The notes under the pieces: generated by a model
Told to the model about the DNA's origin: nothing
Databases searched by the model: none
The model's input: only the letters and a program-made list of their open reading frames with translations
DNA from: an uncultured Oscillospiraceae bacterium
Lineage (GTDB): Bacteria; Bacillota; Clostridia; Oscillospirales; Oscillospiraceae
Assembly (NCBI GenBank): GCA_947626785.1
Contig: CANQTO010000020.1
Span: 1-40,044 of the forward strand
Length of the DNA: 40,044 bases
Direction: 5' to 3'
Made by a program: the position numbers and the translations under genes
Shown: positions 24,646-32,244 of the stretch, in pieces
Numbering within the stretch: position 1 is the first letter of the stretch
Layout of the letters: every line of letters starts with the position of its first letter

Positions 24646-24996
24646 ATGCAGGATATTATCCGAATGACAGAGGGGCAGGCCCGGCGGGTGGGCGCTCTGA
24701 TAAGGAAAATCTGCTGCAACTACGCAGGCGGTCAGTGTATCGTCCTCGACTGCCCCTGTCCTCAACTCATCACTCGCTCCCTGATCTGCAAGTGGTTCAT
24801 CCGGGCTGTACTTCCGACAGACGTGCCCCTCCACACAGAGCTTTCCGGCAGCCGCGGGCGGACAAAGGCTTGCGCCGTCTGCGGCAAGCCTTTTCTTCCA
24901 CGCTCCAACAGGGCAAAATACTGCGAGGACTGCGCCCGGACCGTGCAGCGACAACAGCAGCGGGAACACATGAGAAAAAGGAGGGGTGCATGTTGA
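24646..24996 (+). CDS. Cys-rich VLP-domain protein
   Basis: The 116-residue protein carries a Cys-rich N-terminal domain (LIRKICCNYAGGQCIVLDC, then C-x8-SLICKWFIRAVLP), which matches the cysteine-rich VLP family of clostridial mobile elements. A C-terminal zinc-ribbon-like motif follows (CAVCGKPFLP, KYCEDCART) and a basic tail. It probably binds metal and nucleic acid; the role is unknown. AAGGAGAGAAA precedes the ATG. It overlaps the following tiny ORF by seven bases. Confidence 0.85.
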   Translation: MQDIIRMTEGQARRVGALIRKICCNYAGGQCIVLDCPCPQLITRSLICKWFIRAVLPTDVPLHTELSGSRGRTKACAVCGKPFLPRSNRAKYCEDCARTVQRQQQREHMRKRRGAC

Positions 24997-25052
24997 AAAA
25001 TAGGCCCTTAAAAAGCCTTGAAAACACTGACTTTTTTGAGGCCACTTTTTAG
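24990..25052 (+). CDS. putative 20-residue leader peptide
   Basis: The frame encodes MLKNRPLKSLENTDFFEATF. GGAGGGG lies five bases before its ATG, and it overlaps the end of the Cys-rich VLP gene. Its first 15 bases are one arm of an inverted repeat whose other arm is at 25091-25105. It may be a real small protein or a translation-linked leader for the genes downstream. Confidence 0.4.
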   Translation: MLKNRPLKSLENTDFFEATF

Positions 25053-25105
25053 GGAGGAATATCATTGACCTCCGGCCCGGAAAAGCCAGTCCTATTTTTC
25101 AACAT
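24990..25105 (+). repeat. 15-bp inverted repeat spanning the leader ORF
   Basis: ATGTTGAAAAATAGG (24990-25004) and CCTATTTTTCAACAT (25091-25105) are perfectly complementary over 86 intervening bases. Pairing in RNA would occlude the leader start codon. Confidence 0.75.
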
Positions 25106-25151
25106 TTTGACCGGGCAAGCGGCATGATTGACGGTCCCGGCCTGGAGGACT

Positions 25152-25208
25152 ATGCTGGAACAAAGAACAGCGCAAAACGAACTGCGCGGAAAGGATGGAA
25201 AGCTATGA
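25152..25208 (+). CDS. putative 18-residue ORF coupled to tnpV
   Basis: The frame encodes MLEQRTAQNELRGKDGKL. CTGGAGG lies four to five bases before the ATG. Its TGA overlaps the tnpV start (CTATGAAC), a layout suited to translational coupling. Too short to assign by similarity. Confidence 0.35.
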   Translation: MLEQRTAQNELRGKDGKL

Positions 25209-25558
25209 ACAAGCTGAACTATATCAAGAATGGGGACTACCTGATCCCTGACCTGAGCCTGACCGAGACAAAGGATGCCCCGCTTGGCAGATACGGACGG
25301 ATGCGGAGACGGTATCTGGAGGAACACCGTCCGGTGCTGTTTGGCAGCCTGCTCCTGTCGGAGAAGCTGTATCCCCATCTGCGGGAGATCGAGACAGCGG
25401 CCAACCGCTGGATGGAGCAGATGATACCCGGCCTGATGAACGCGGCAGGGATCACGGAGAAGCTGAAAGCGGAGGACCCGCTGCGCTGGACCGGCCTGAT
25501 GAACAACTGCAAGGCCCAGGCAGAAGAGCTGATCTTACAGGAACTGATTTACAGCTAA
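25205..25558 (+). CDS. tnpV: transposon-encoded protein TnpV
   Basis: The 117-residue protein matches the TnpV family: YIKNGDYLIPDLSLTE, LGRYGRMRRRYLEEHRP, and YPHLREIETAANRWMEQMI. Members accompany Tn4451-like and other clostridial elements; the function is unknown. The start is the ATG at 25205. A longer in-frame reading from 25124 is possible but has no family support. Confidence 0.88.
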   Translation: MNKLNYIKNGDYLIPDLSLTETKDAPLGRYGRMRRRYLEEHRPVLFGSLLLSEKLYPHLREIETAANRWMEQMIPGLMNAAGITEKLKAEDPLRWTGLMNNCKAQAEELILQELIYS

Positions 25559-25718
25559 ACAGGTTAGAAAAAGAGAATATGCCACGATCTCCAAAGACGA
25601 GGCCCGGCCCCAGCCCCTGCGCCGGGGCCGGGCCTCCGTCCGTTCCAAGCTGCGGCAGCAGCCGTCCGGGGAGAAACCCACTCCGGCCAAAAGGAAAAAG
25701 AAAGAACAGGAGCGTTGA
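25557..25718 (+). pseudogene. 54-codon open frame without a start codon
   Basis: Between tnpV and mobC a frame reads EYATISKDEARPQPLRRGRA, then ASVRSKLRQQPSGEKPTPAK and a basic end, closing with TGA two bases before the mobC ATG. It has no ATG, GTG or TTG. It looks like the 3' end of a lost gene in the mobC operon; I do not recognise the family. Confidence 0.35.
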
Positions 25719-25720
25719 GC

Positions 25721-26062
25721 ATGGCGAAAAAACGTGTGCGGGACATACCGCTGCTCTTTTGGGTGTCCCCGGAGGAGCGGGAGATGATACAGACCAGAAT
25801 GGAGCAGATAGGCACCGGTAACCTTAGTGCCTATCTGCGGAAGATGGCCATTGACGGGATGATCGTCAACCTGGACTTGCCGGAGCTTCGGGAGCTGCTG
25901 TCTCTGCTGCGCCGGTCCAGCAATAACCTCAATCAGCTTACGCGCCGGGTCCATGAGACGGGCCGCATCTATGACGCCGACCTGGAGGACATTCGGCAAA
26001 ACCAGGAAAAGCTATGGAAAGCCGCCAGCGAGGTCCTGTCCTCACTGGCGGCCATTCGGTGA
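25721..26062 (+). CDS. mobC: MobC-family relaxosome protein
   Basis: The 113-residue protein has an N-terminal ribbon-helix-helix-like part (RDIPLLFWVSPEEREMIQTR) and the MobC core (NLDLPELRELLSLLRRSSNN and LNQLTRRVHETGRIYDADL). MobC helps a relaxase melt and recognise the transfer origin. GGAGC lies before the ATG. A relaxase gene normally follows at once; here only its two ends remain at 26979-27254, so the protein has lost its partner. Confidence 0.9.
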   Translation: MAKKRVRDIPLLFWVSPEEREMIQTRMEQIGTGNLSAYLRKMAIDGMIVNLDLPELRELLSLLRRSSNNLNQLTRRVHETGRIYDADLEDIRQNQEKLWKAASEVLSSLAAIR

Positions 26063-26064
26063 TT

Positions 26065-26295
26065 TTATTCATTTTTCAAATCTTCTTCTGAATCCGGGAT
26101 AAACTTCACAATACTTTCTGCTTGGCAGTCAAGCACCCGGCATAGCTTTTCCAACGTATAGAGTGTGATGCTCTTGTTGCGTTTTAAGTTCGTAATGGTG
26201 TAGGGGCTGAAATTATGCTTGTAAATGAGAGCGTATGTCGTAATCTGCTTTTGTTTCATTGTTTCCCATAAGGGAGCATAGCTAATCAAGCCCAT
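26065..26295 (-). CDS. XRE-family regulator
   Basis: The 76-residue protein is a single small Cro/CI-type helix-turn-helix domain: YAPLWETMKQKQITTYALIY, ITNLKRNKSITLYTLEKLCR, LDCQAESIVKFI. Proteins with this opening are common regulators in clostridial elements. The ATG at 26295 fits the family start, although the ribosome site is weak (GAAAAGTGGTG). It runs convergent with mobC, leaving two bases between stops, and lies inside what was the mobC-relaxase interval. Confidence 0.85.
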   Translation of the reverse strand: MGLISYAPLWETMKQKQITTYALIYKHNFSPYTITNLKRNKSITLYTLEKLCRVLDCQAESIVKFIPDSEEDLKNE

Positions 26296-26405
26296 CACCA
26301 CTTTTCTCGCACGATTTATTTTATTATCGCCGAAAAGAAAGCAGTTGAGTATTAACAAGTATTTGTCTATAATGGTAGTGCGGCAAAGAGATGATAAAAT
26401 AGGTC

Positions 26406-26533
26406 ATGACATTCTGCGGGCACAAAAAAGTTTCTGACCCGGACAAAGTGCGGGCATGGTTGCGCTGTGTCTGGAAAGACTTATCCAGGAGGGAGCCGCA
26501 GAATTTTACCTGAGCGGCTGCGGCGAGTGCTGA
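26406..26533 (+). pseudogene. SLOG-like (DUF1273-type) gene remnant
   Basis: The ATG at 26406 opens MTFCGHKKVSDPDKVRAWL, the typical start of small SLOG-fold proteins on these elements. The frame then shifts near 26465-26470, and LERLIQEGAAEFYLSGCG continues in another frame to a TGA. The rest of the protein is missing. Confidence 0.6.
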
Positions 26534-26610
26534 CCGCTGGCGTATCCTTGCAGCGAAACAAAAATGGCCGTATGCTTTATTCTCAAATAAAACGGAAGGA
26601 GATTTGCCTC

Positions 26611-26916
26611 ATGCTGACTTTTGAAAATGTACTGGACGCCTTTGCGGATTATCTGAAAGAGGATCAGGATTTGGAAGTCGTGCTGACCCGGCACGGGTAC
26701 ACTTTGCTGATTTGGGACAATGAGCAAAAGAATTGGGAAACGTCAGAGAGCTGCGCCACGCCGGAGATTTTGCTGGAGCATTTGGAGAACGCCTATAAGA
26801 TTTTTTCCTTTGTGGAACTGACCAAGGGCAGACGGGAGCTTTTGCCCGCAGACCGGGAGAAAATTCAGGCTGAGTGTGCGGCTCTCCGAGAGCGGTGCTT
26901 CGCTCCGGCTGAGTAA
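26611..26916 (+). CDS. small element protein of unknown function
   Basis: The 101-residue protein (MLTFENVLDAFADYLKEDQD, LTRHGYTLLIWDNEQKNWET, ELTKGRRELLPADREKIQAE) belongs to a set of small acidic hypothetical proteins I associate with clostridial mobile elements. It has no membrane segment and no catalytic motif that I can see. AAGGAG lies nine bases before the ATG, and a terminator follows 15 bases after the stop. Confidence 0.75.
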   Translation: MLTFENVLDAFADYLKEDQDLEVVLTRHGYTLLIWDNEQKNWETSESCATPEILLEHLENAYKIFSFVELTKGRRELLPADREKIQAECAALRERCFAPAE

Positions 26917-26931
26917 AACGGCATAGAAAAC

Positions 26932-26957
26932 GGCCCGCGTCTGCGGGCCAATTTTTT
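26932..26957 (+). terminator. intrinsic terminator
   Basis: GGCCCGC / GCGGGCC with loop GTCT, followed by AATTTTTT. Confidence 0.9.
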
Positions 26958-26978
26958 ATAGGGGAGGAATGTTTTGTA

Positions 26979-27254
26979 GCCACGACCCGCATAATCTCGC
27001 TCCATACCGGCAAGGGCCGGAGGCTGGGGGCCGCGATCCGGGACATCCTCTAATCTGAAGCAAATGGCGCAGACAGTCAACTATCTGACGGAACACAAGC
27101 TGCTGGACTACGACGAACTTTCCGAAAAACAGCGGCGGCCTCCGCACGGTATAACGAGCTGTCTGCTCAAATCGAGGCGGCGGAAAAACGCATGGCTGAG
27201 ATCGCCGTTTTGAAAACGCACATTGTCAACTATTCCAAGACCCGCTCTGTCTGA
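26979..27254 (+). pseudogene. relaxase remnant: N-terminal and C-terminal ends joined
   Basis: After GGGGAGGAATGTTTT, codons from 26979 read ATTRIISLHTGKGRRLGAAI, the usual N-terminus of the MobA-type relaxases that follow MobC in these elements, but the ATG is replaced by GTA. At 27051 the frame ends in TAA. From 27055 the usual C-terminus follows (KQMAQTVNYLTEHKLLDYDE). After a one-base deletion near 27128 it goes on as AAASARYNELSAQIEAAEKR and ends NYSKTRSV. The several hundred residues between, including the HUH catalytic core, are gone. Confidence 0.8.
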
Positions 27255-27362
27255 AAAAAACCGTAGGCAAAAATCCCGCTGCTACATGCGCTTAATTAGA
27301 AAAAGGCGCAAAATGCGCCCCCGGCTGGCCTCTAAAAGAGGTAGCCGGTAGGCGCTGCGCTA

Positions 27363-27635
27363 TCAAAACAGATCGCTGTGTGTCCCCGTCCGGGTCAGGT
27401 ATAGAACTAAGTCCCCGGCTATGATCTCATAGACCAATAACCAGTCCGGGGATATGTGACATTCTCTACACCCAATATAATCCCCGCTTAAAGGGTGATC
27501 TCTGTATTCTTTCGGTAGGGGTTGGCCCGATGCCAGGATCTCAATAACCTTTTCAAGCAGCCGTGTGTCATATCCCCGCTTCTTGATCCGCTTATAGTCT
27601 TTCTTAAAAGCGCTCTGATATTTAATCGTCAGCAT
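27363..27635 (-). CDS. yafQ: YafQ/RelE-type mRNA-cleaving toxin
   Basis: The 90-residue protein matches YafQ-type toxins: FKKDYKRIKKRGYDTRLLEK, PLPKEYRDHPLSGDYIGCRE, CHISPDWLLVYEI and the C-terminal TGTHSDLF, whose His is catalytic in the family. Such toxins cut mRNA on the ribosome. Its start overlaps the antitoxin gene by 14 bases. The pair is probably intact and aids element maintenance. Confidence 0.92.
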   Translation of the reverse strand: MLTIKYQSAFKKDYKRIKKRGYDTRLLEKVIEILASGQPLPKEYRDHPLSGDYIGCRECHISPDWLLVYEIIAGDLVLYLTRTGTHSDLF

Positions 27636-27894
27636 TTAAGTCCTCCATCAGCTCGGCCACGGAGGAAAAACCACGGCTTAACCCTATTCCCTTTCTTGCG
27701 TTCTCTATGGCCTGGAGGGTTTCAAAGTTCGGCTTCGGGTTCCCTACTCTAAAGGGGATCGCCTGTTCACGGACAGCTTGCCGCAGAAAGATATTGATAG
27801 CCCCGCTTAAACTCAATCCAAAATCTTCAAAAAGGGTTTGCGCTTGCTCTTTTAATGTCGGGTCTATCTTTATGGTTGTACTAACCGGCGTCAT
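27622..27894 (-). CDS. dinJ: DinJ/RelB-type antitoxin
   Basis: The 90-residue protein has the ribbon-helix-helix start STTIKIDPTLKEQAQTLFED followed by FGLSLSGAINIFLRQAVREQ, diagnostic of DinJ/RelB antitoxins, and an acidic C-terminus that should wrap the toxin. AAAGGAGGCGCAGACA precedes the ATG. It lies upstream of and overlaps yafQ, the standard order, and should repress its own promoter. Confidence 0.93.
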   Translation of the reverse strand: MTPVSTTIKIDPTLKEQAQTLFEDFGLSLSGAINIFLRQAVREQAIPFRVGNPKPNFETLQAIENARKGIGLSRGFSSVAELMEDLNADD

Positions 27895-27917
27895 TGTCTG
27901 CGCCTCCTTTCACCTCT

Positions 27918-27959
27918 ATTATACGTCTATTATAATGCTTTTGTAAATACTTTTGGCAA
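27918..27959 (-). promoter_or_regulatory. dinJ-yafQ promoter with tandem TATAATAGA
   Basis: On the minus strand TATAATAGA occurs twice, two bases apart (27915-27923 and 27926-27934). Each TATAAT can be a -10 box, with TTTACA (27947-27942, spacer 18) or TTGCCA (27959-27954, spacer 19) as -35. The repeat may also be the antitoxin operator. Confidence 0.65.
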
Positions 27960-28099
27960 ATTTATTTTGTGTCCCATTTGCAAACTTTATGCTCTGCCCT
28001 GTTCCATTGAGCAGATCAAAGCGCTTGCCTTTACGCCGTGAATTTGATACAATGGCCGCTGCAATCCCTAATCTATATTTCATGCGAGGTAATCCGACA

Positions 28100-29224
28100 A
28101 TGATCCAGAAAGAAGTCAATGAACTGAGACGGCGCTTTAACCCTGAGAAATCTGCCGTCACTCATATCCACGGCTGCTATGTAAACACCCAGAAGGAAGT
28201 TATTGCGTATATAGATGAACCTCTCGGCACCATGCCAAGAGAGGAGGCCGGGCAGTATCTGTCTCTCCTGAAAAAGCCCCTGTCTGGACAGCTGGGGAAA
28301 AACCTGATTGACATCGTGTTCTCTACGCAGCAGGTCATGGGCAGCGATGAACACCGGCTGCTCACGGGCCTGCGTGATTCTGAATTGAAGGACACAGAGC
28401 TGCTCAACGTCTTTTATCAAAAGATCATCCAGTCTCTGGACATGGGGGACAGCAACTATGTGATCCTTCTCGCTTATGACGCTTACGACGTTCCCTACCG
28501 GGGGAAAAACGGCTTCCGCCAAGCGGACAATTCTGATCTTTTGTTCCGCTATATTCTCTGTGCGGTCTGCCCGGTCAAAAACGGCAAGCTCGCCCTGGGC
28601 TATTTCCCCGGTGAAAATGAGTTCCACAACTGTGCAGCCAGTCAGATCGTATCTGCGCCGGAGCTGGGCTTTCTGTTCCCAGCCTTTGACGACCGCAGCG
28701 CCAACATCTACAACGCGCTCTTTTATGCCCGCAAGCCGGAGGAACTGCATCAAGAGTTCATCGACGCGGTGTTCAAAGTAGAAGCCCCCATGTCTTCGGC
28801 AGAACAGCGGGAGATATTCCAGACAGCGTTGGCAGACTCCGGCCTCTCCAACATAGAGGTGATCCGGGCCATCCATGAGCAGCTCAAGGCCCGTATTGAT
28901 GCCCACAAAGAGAGCAAGGAGGACGAGCCGCTTAGTGTCTCCGTGGATGACATCTGCGCTATCCTTTATGACTGTGGCATAACGGAAGAGAACGTCAAAG
29001 CCTTTCGTGAGCGGTACGCGGAGAACTTCGGTCTCAACACGATGCTTGCCCCGGAGAATATCATTGAGAGTCGGCGTTTTGAACTGAAAACCGGCGAGGC
29101 CAAGGTGAGCGTTCACCCGGAGTTCAGCTACCTCATCGAGACGCAGATGGTAGAAGGGAAAAAATACATCTTGATCCCTGCTGATTCTGAAGCCGAGATC
29201 AACGGCTTTCCTGTTCAAGTCTGA
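28100..29224 (+). CDS. DUF4317 protein
   Basis: The 374-residue cytoplasmic protein matches DUF4317: NELRRRFNPEKSAVTHIHGC near the start, IVFSTQQVMGSDEHRLL, NYVILLAYDAYDVPYRGKNG and a central C-A-V-C-P-V-K motif. Members are frequent in clostridia and their elements; no function is known. The start at ATG 28100 agrees with the family N-terminus; the ATG at 28082 is an alternative. A strong terminator follows. Confidence 0.85.
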   Translation: MIQKEVNELRRRFNPEKSAVTHIHGCYVNTQKEVIAYIDEPLGTMPREEAGQYLSLLKKPLSGQLGKNLIDIVFSTQQVMGSDEHRLLTGLRDSELKDTELLNVFYQKIIQSLDMGDSNYVILLAYDAYDVPYRGKNGFRQADNSDLLFRYILCAVCPVKNGKLALGYFPGENEFHNCAASQIVSAPELGFLFPAFDDRSANIYNALFYARKPEELHQEFIDAVFKVEAPMSSAEQREIFQTALADSGLSNIEVIRAIHEQLKARIDAHKESKEDEPLSVSVDDICAILYDCGITEENVKAFRERYAENFGLNTMLAPENIIESRRFELKTGEAKVSVHPEFSYLIETQMVEGKKYILIPADSEAEINGFPVQV

Positions 29225-29276
29225 CTTTCCCTGATCCTCTCTGCCAGCGTGGTATATACCGATACACACCCTATTG

Positions 29277-29312
29277 CCCTGTATGGAATTTTTCATACAG
29301 GGTTTCTTTTTT
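29277..29312 (+). terminator. intrinsic terminator
   Basis: CCCTGTATG / CATACAGGG with an eight-base loop, then TTTCTTTTTT, about 50 bases after the DUF4317 stop codon. Confidence 0.92.
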
Positions 29313-29452
29313 ATAAGCGTTTCGCAGAAACGCGCAGCCAGCACCGACACCGGCGCTGTTTATGGGGGATTGGGGGCGTTGCCCTCAACAAGCAAAATGC
29401 AAGAGTGTATTAACACTTGCCCTGCTTGCCAGTTGTGGATTTTGTTTTAGAG
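29313..29452. other. intergenic remnant with a short inverted repeat
   Basis: No gene is seen. CAAGAGTGT-ATTA-ACACTTG (29400-29419, one extra A) lies after a G-rich stretch (GGGGGATTGGGGGCG). Short inverted repeats beside such stretches occur near transfer origins of mobilizable elements, but there is no relaxase gene here to support that. Confidence 0.3.
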
Positions 29453-30760
29453 TTACGGAGTGAAATACAAATCTATTATTGTTCCATCGTCATATGAGCC
29501 AGATAGAGTTACTGCTGTGATCTTTTCCGGCTCTACCAGCCGGGAAAAACCATATTTACCATTCCACTCCGAAGTGAGCAGGCCAACAGTGGTATTGTCT
29601 ATAAACTGTTGATCGCTCACAGCCACATATTCAGAACCGTCATCAAAGTGGATCACAAGCTCCTGATTGGATATATTCTGACCGTGGTGTTTTTCAAAAA
29701 TCGGAGAAGATACACGGATACCCAGCGGGGATACTTGAACCATAGAACCATCTTCGCTACAAAAAGCAGCAGCAGGGACAAGATCACTCAACGGGACATC
29801 TAAGGTCAATTCTTCTCTTGAATGAGGTAGTTCAAAACTGGAGCAGTTGATCCTAAGTGTGTCATATTTGCCAGGATCATCGAAACTACCCAAATACGCG
29901 ATCACTTGTTTCTCCGTGTCCGAGCCACCCTCTGCCAAAAAGCTCTTGTCGTCGATCAGAGCTGAACCTTCTCCCCTTTCTCCAAGGCTTTGCTCCTGAT
30001 TGTTTGTCGGGCTGTTACTACTTATCAATTCAAAATAGATGTTGGGAGAAACGATCCCATCCTCCAAATCAAAGGAGAACGTCTTGTAGTCCTCGTCTAT
30101 CCGAAGCGCCTGAAACCCATCATGATTTTCCATCGTATAGGTGAGTACACCAAGACCGTTTTCATCCATTACAAAAGACTGAAATGTAAATGTATATCCC
30201 CCGATGGTTACCGCCTTATCTATATCTACCATCTGCGGGCCCAGCAGCTTATCCGCCAATTCCTCGTCTACGGACACCCGCTCCATGGCAGGACGCTTGA
30301 GTACGTCCTCTTTATAGGGAACCTGCCAGTCGTTAGCCTCTGTACCCTTGATCGCGTTGTTTCCAAATACCGCCTGAAACCACGCACTTTCTGTGATCGT
30401 ATGCGAAGCAGCAGAAATAAAACCTGAACTGTCGGCAAATGCAGTTATACCGAGTAAGGCTACCACAAGTATCGCTGCTACCAACGCAGCACTTAACCGG
30501 GGATGTTTTTTGCGGACAACAGGTTTTTCCGAATACTCATTCAGCCCAAGCGTCGCCATAAGACGGGCTTGCGCCGCATCTGCTTCTTTAGCGATTGACT
30601 GGACCTCCGGACGAGATGCATATTCGTCCAGTAATGCAGACAAAAAAGCATAATCCGGTTTCTGCCCACCGGGGAACTGGTCAATAAGCGCTTTAAGCTC
30701 CGCCGTCGTTAGGTCCTTCAGAACATATGGAGTTTTTTCACGACTGTCGTGTGGAAACAT
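29453..30760 (-). CDS. membrane-anchored putative anti-sigma protein
   Basis: The 435-residue protein has a cytoplasmic N-terminus of about 87 residues (LKDLTTAELKALIDQFPGG), one membrane segment (about 90-109, LSAALVAAILVVALLGITAF) and an extracytoplasmic domain of about 325 residues with beta-rich patterns (GGYTFTFQSFVMDENGLGVL, LTLDVPLSDLVPAA). It lies 46 bases after the sigma gene on the same strand, so it is probably its anti-sigma or sensor partner; DUF4179-type proteins have this layout. No zinc-binding anti-sigma motif is seen. Confidence 0.72.
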   Translation of the reverse strand: MFPHDSREKTPYVLKDLTTAELKALIDQFPGGQKPDYAFLSALLDEYASRPEVQSIAKEADAAQARLMATLGLNEYSEKPVVRKKHPRLSAALVAAILVVALLGITAFADSSGFISAASHTITESAWFQAVFGNNAIKGTEANDWQVPYKEDVLKRPAMERVSVDEELADKLLGPQMVDIDKAVTIGGYTFTFQSFVMDENGLGVLTYTMENHDGFQALRIDEDYKTFSFDLEDGIVSPNIYFELISSNSPTNNQEQSLGERGEGSALIDDKSFLAEGGSDTEKQVIAYLGSFDDPGKYDTLRINCSSFELPHSREELTLDVPLSDLVPAAAFCSEDGSMVQVSPLGIRVSSPIFEKHHGQNISNQELVIHFDDGSEYVAVSDQQFIDNTTVGLLTSEWNGKYGFSRLVEPEKITAVTLSGSYDDGTIIDLYFTP

Positions 30761-30806
30761 ATCGTTAAACCCTCACTAAATACATTTCGATCTGCGGCAT
30801 AGTTGT

Positions 30807-31331
30807 TTATCCTAGAAAAAACGCCTTTGTCAGATGTTTTCGTATACGCTCCATCTTTTTCCAAATCGTTGCTGGAGCTTTATTCATCTCTTTAGCCAAA
30901 GCCGTCATGGATGCTCCCTCGTAATAAACACGGTAGTAAAGTTTATATTCTTCCGGTGACAAAACCGCTTGAACAGACGTCATGACATCAATATTATCCA
31001 GTTCATCCGGTGCAGGGATATACGCTTCTAATTCCGATATTTCTACATCTCGTTGCTTTCGCACGGATTTCCTTTCATACCAATTTATGACGAGGAACCG
31101 AAGCGCTTTTGCAAGCCATCCGTCCGGGCTGGGACTTTTCATCAATTTTTCAATTCGCTCCGCAGCCAGAACGAAAACGTCTTGAACTAAATCTTCTGCC
31201 TCGTCCGGAGGAAGGAGCGACCGGGCATAGGTGTAAAGACCGCGATAATGCGCTTGACAGAGATCGGTCAAAAAGGCGGCTTGCTCTGCTGTCAGCGATA
31301 CCTTGATGTCAGTCTGCCGACTTTTTTTCAT
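30807..31331 (-). CDS. ECF-type sigma factor
   Basis: The 174-residue protein has region 2 (GLYTYARSLLPPDEAEDLVQ, DVFVLAAERIEK, then WLAKALRFLVINWYERK) and region 4 (VLSPEEYKLYYRVYYEGASM, TALAKEMNKAPATIWKKMER). AAGGAGG precedes the ATG. It has its own promoter and is divergent from the lipoprotein/ABC genes at 31521-35397, which are likely targets. Its sequence is not close to the NDxxLGAWNAIPPARP group in this window. Confidence 0.87.
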   Translation of the reverse strand: MKKSRQTDIKVSLTAEQAAFLTDLCQAHYRGLYTYARSLLPPDEAEDLVQDVFVLAAERIEKLMKSPSPDGWLAKALRFLVINWYERKSVRKQRDVEISELEAYIPAPDELDNIDVMTSVQAVLSPEEYKLYYRVYYEGASMTALAKEMNKAPATIWKKMERIRKHLTKAFFLG

Positions 31332-31367
31332 ATCCCAGGTCCTCCTTTCTCAAATATCTATGAGGCT

Positions 31368-31397
31368 ATATTAAGTGCATCACCCCTTTTTTGTCAA
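31368..31397 (-). promoter_or_regulatory. promoter of the sigma/anti-sigma operon
   Basis: On the minus strand a perfect TTGACA (31397-31392) and TAATAT (31373-31368) are 18 bases apart, 37 bases before the sigma start codon. It looks like a housekeeping-type promoter. Confidence 0.7.
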
Positions 31398-31520
31398 CCG
31401 TTTGCCACAGGTGAACTTATGGCAAACTTATAAATTTTTAATTATCGTGTCAGGATTTGCATTTATAAACCGATGTACTTATTAGGACGCCAGGATAGTG
31501 TCCCAGGAAGGAGAGCATCT

Positions 31521-32228
31521 ATGAACAGAAAAATAATTTCTTTAGCTATGATCGTCGTGCTGCTTATCTTCTGCACAGCCTGTGGAAAGTCAAAGTCACT
31601 GGATCAGGTGGACACCATCTCTATCGGAGAAGTATTCAGTGATCCGAGCGAGGTCGCAGAGAGAACAATGACCTTCACCGTCAACCGAGCGGAGGTCTCA
31701 AGCAACATGAAAGAACTCGGTGTTGATCCCTACTCAATAGAAGGACCTGACAACTTTGTGTGGTATTACGGTGAGAACGGGAAATTTACTTCTATCCAAT
31801 ACCCGGACTATGTGAACCTGGAGAACGGGCAGTTGAAAGATGGCTTTGTTTTTGTCCTTGTAGACATCACCGCCACAAATATAGACGCCACCTCCAAAAC
31901 AACGGGTGATAGCTCCGGCGATTTTGACAGCGATTATATGTTTCTCTCGTCACGCTTCAATTTGAGCGACCTATCCCAAAAGGAATTGAACGACAAGGGA
32001 AAGGAACTGTCCACCTATATGACTGTACGACAACTATGGTGCAGTCAGCAGGATATACGGGGATATTATGAACTGTGCCCCGGCGAAAGCAAGAATTTTC
32101 AACTCGGATTCGTTATCCACTGTGCGGCCGAAGATTACGGGTCCCTTTATCTTACCAATGCAAGCGCACTTGATTTAGCCATTCCTAATCTGTTGCTTGT
32201 TGACCTGGACCTGGGAACAAACGGCTGA
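31521..32228 (+). CDS. lipoprotein of unknown function
   Basis: The 235-residue protein opens with a lipoprotein signal (MNRKIISLAMIVVLLIFCTAC; Cys 21 followed by GKSKS). The mature part is acidic and beta-rich (DGFVFVLVDITATNID, YYELCPGESKNFQLGFVIHC), reminiscent in style of DUF4352-like immunoglobulin-type lipoproteins. AAGGAGAGCATCT precedes the ATG. It is the first gene of a five-gene plus-strand run with ABC-2 transporter genes, and it may be a surface partner or sensor for that system. Confidence 0.8.
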   Translation: MNRKIISLAMIVVLLIFCTACGKSKSLDQVDTISIGEVFSDPSEVAERTMTFTVNRAEVSSNMKELGVDPYSIEGPDNFVWYYGENGKFTSIQYPDYVNLENGQLKDGFVFVLVDITATNIDATSKTTGDSSGDFDSDYMFLSSRFNLSDLSQKELNDKGKELSTYMTVRQLWCSQQDIRGYYELCPGESKNFQLGFVIHCAAEDYGSLYLTNASALDLAIPNLLLVDLDLGTNG

Positions 32229-32244
32229 ATAAGGGGCCATTACA

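Noticed and set aside
25579-25821. 80-residue frame MPRSPKTRPGPSP...
   Set aside because: It is Pro/Arg-rich, overlaps the start of mobC out of frame and lacks a ribosome site.
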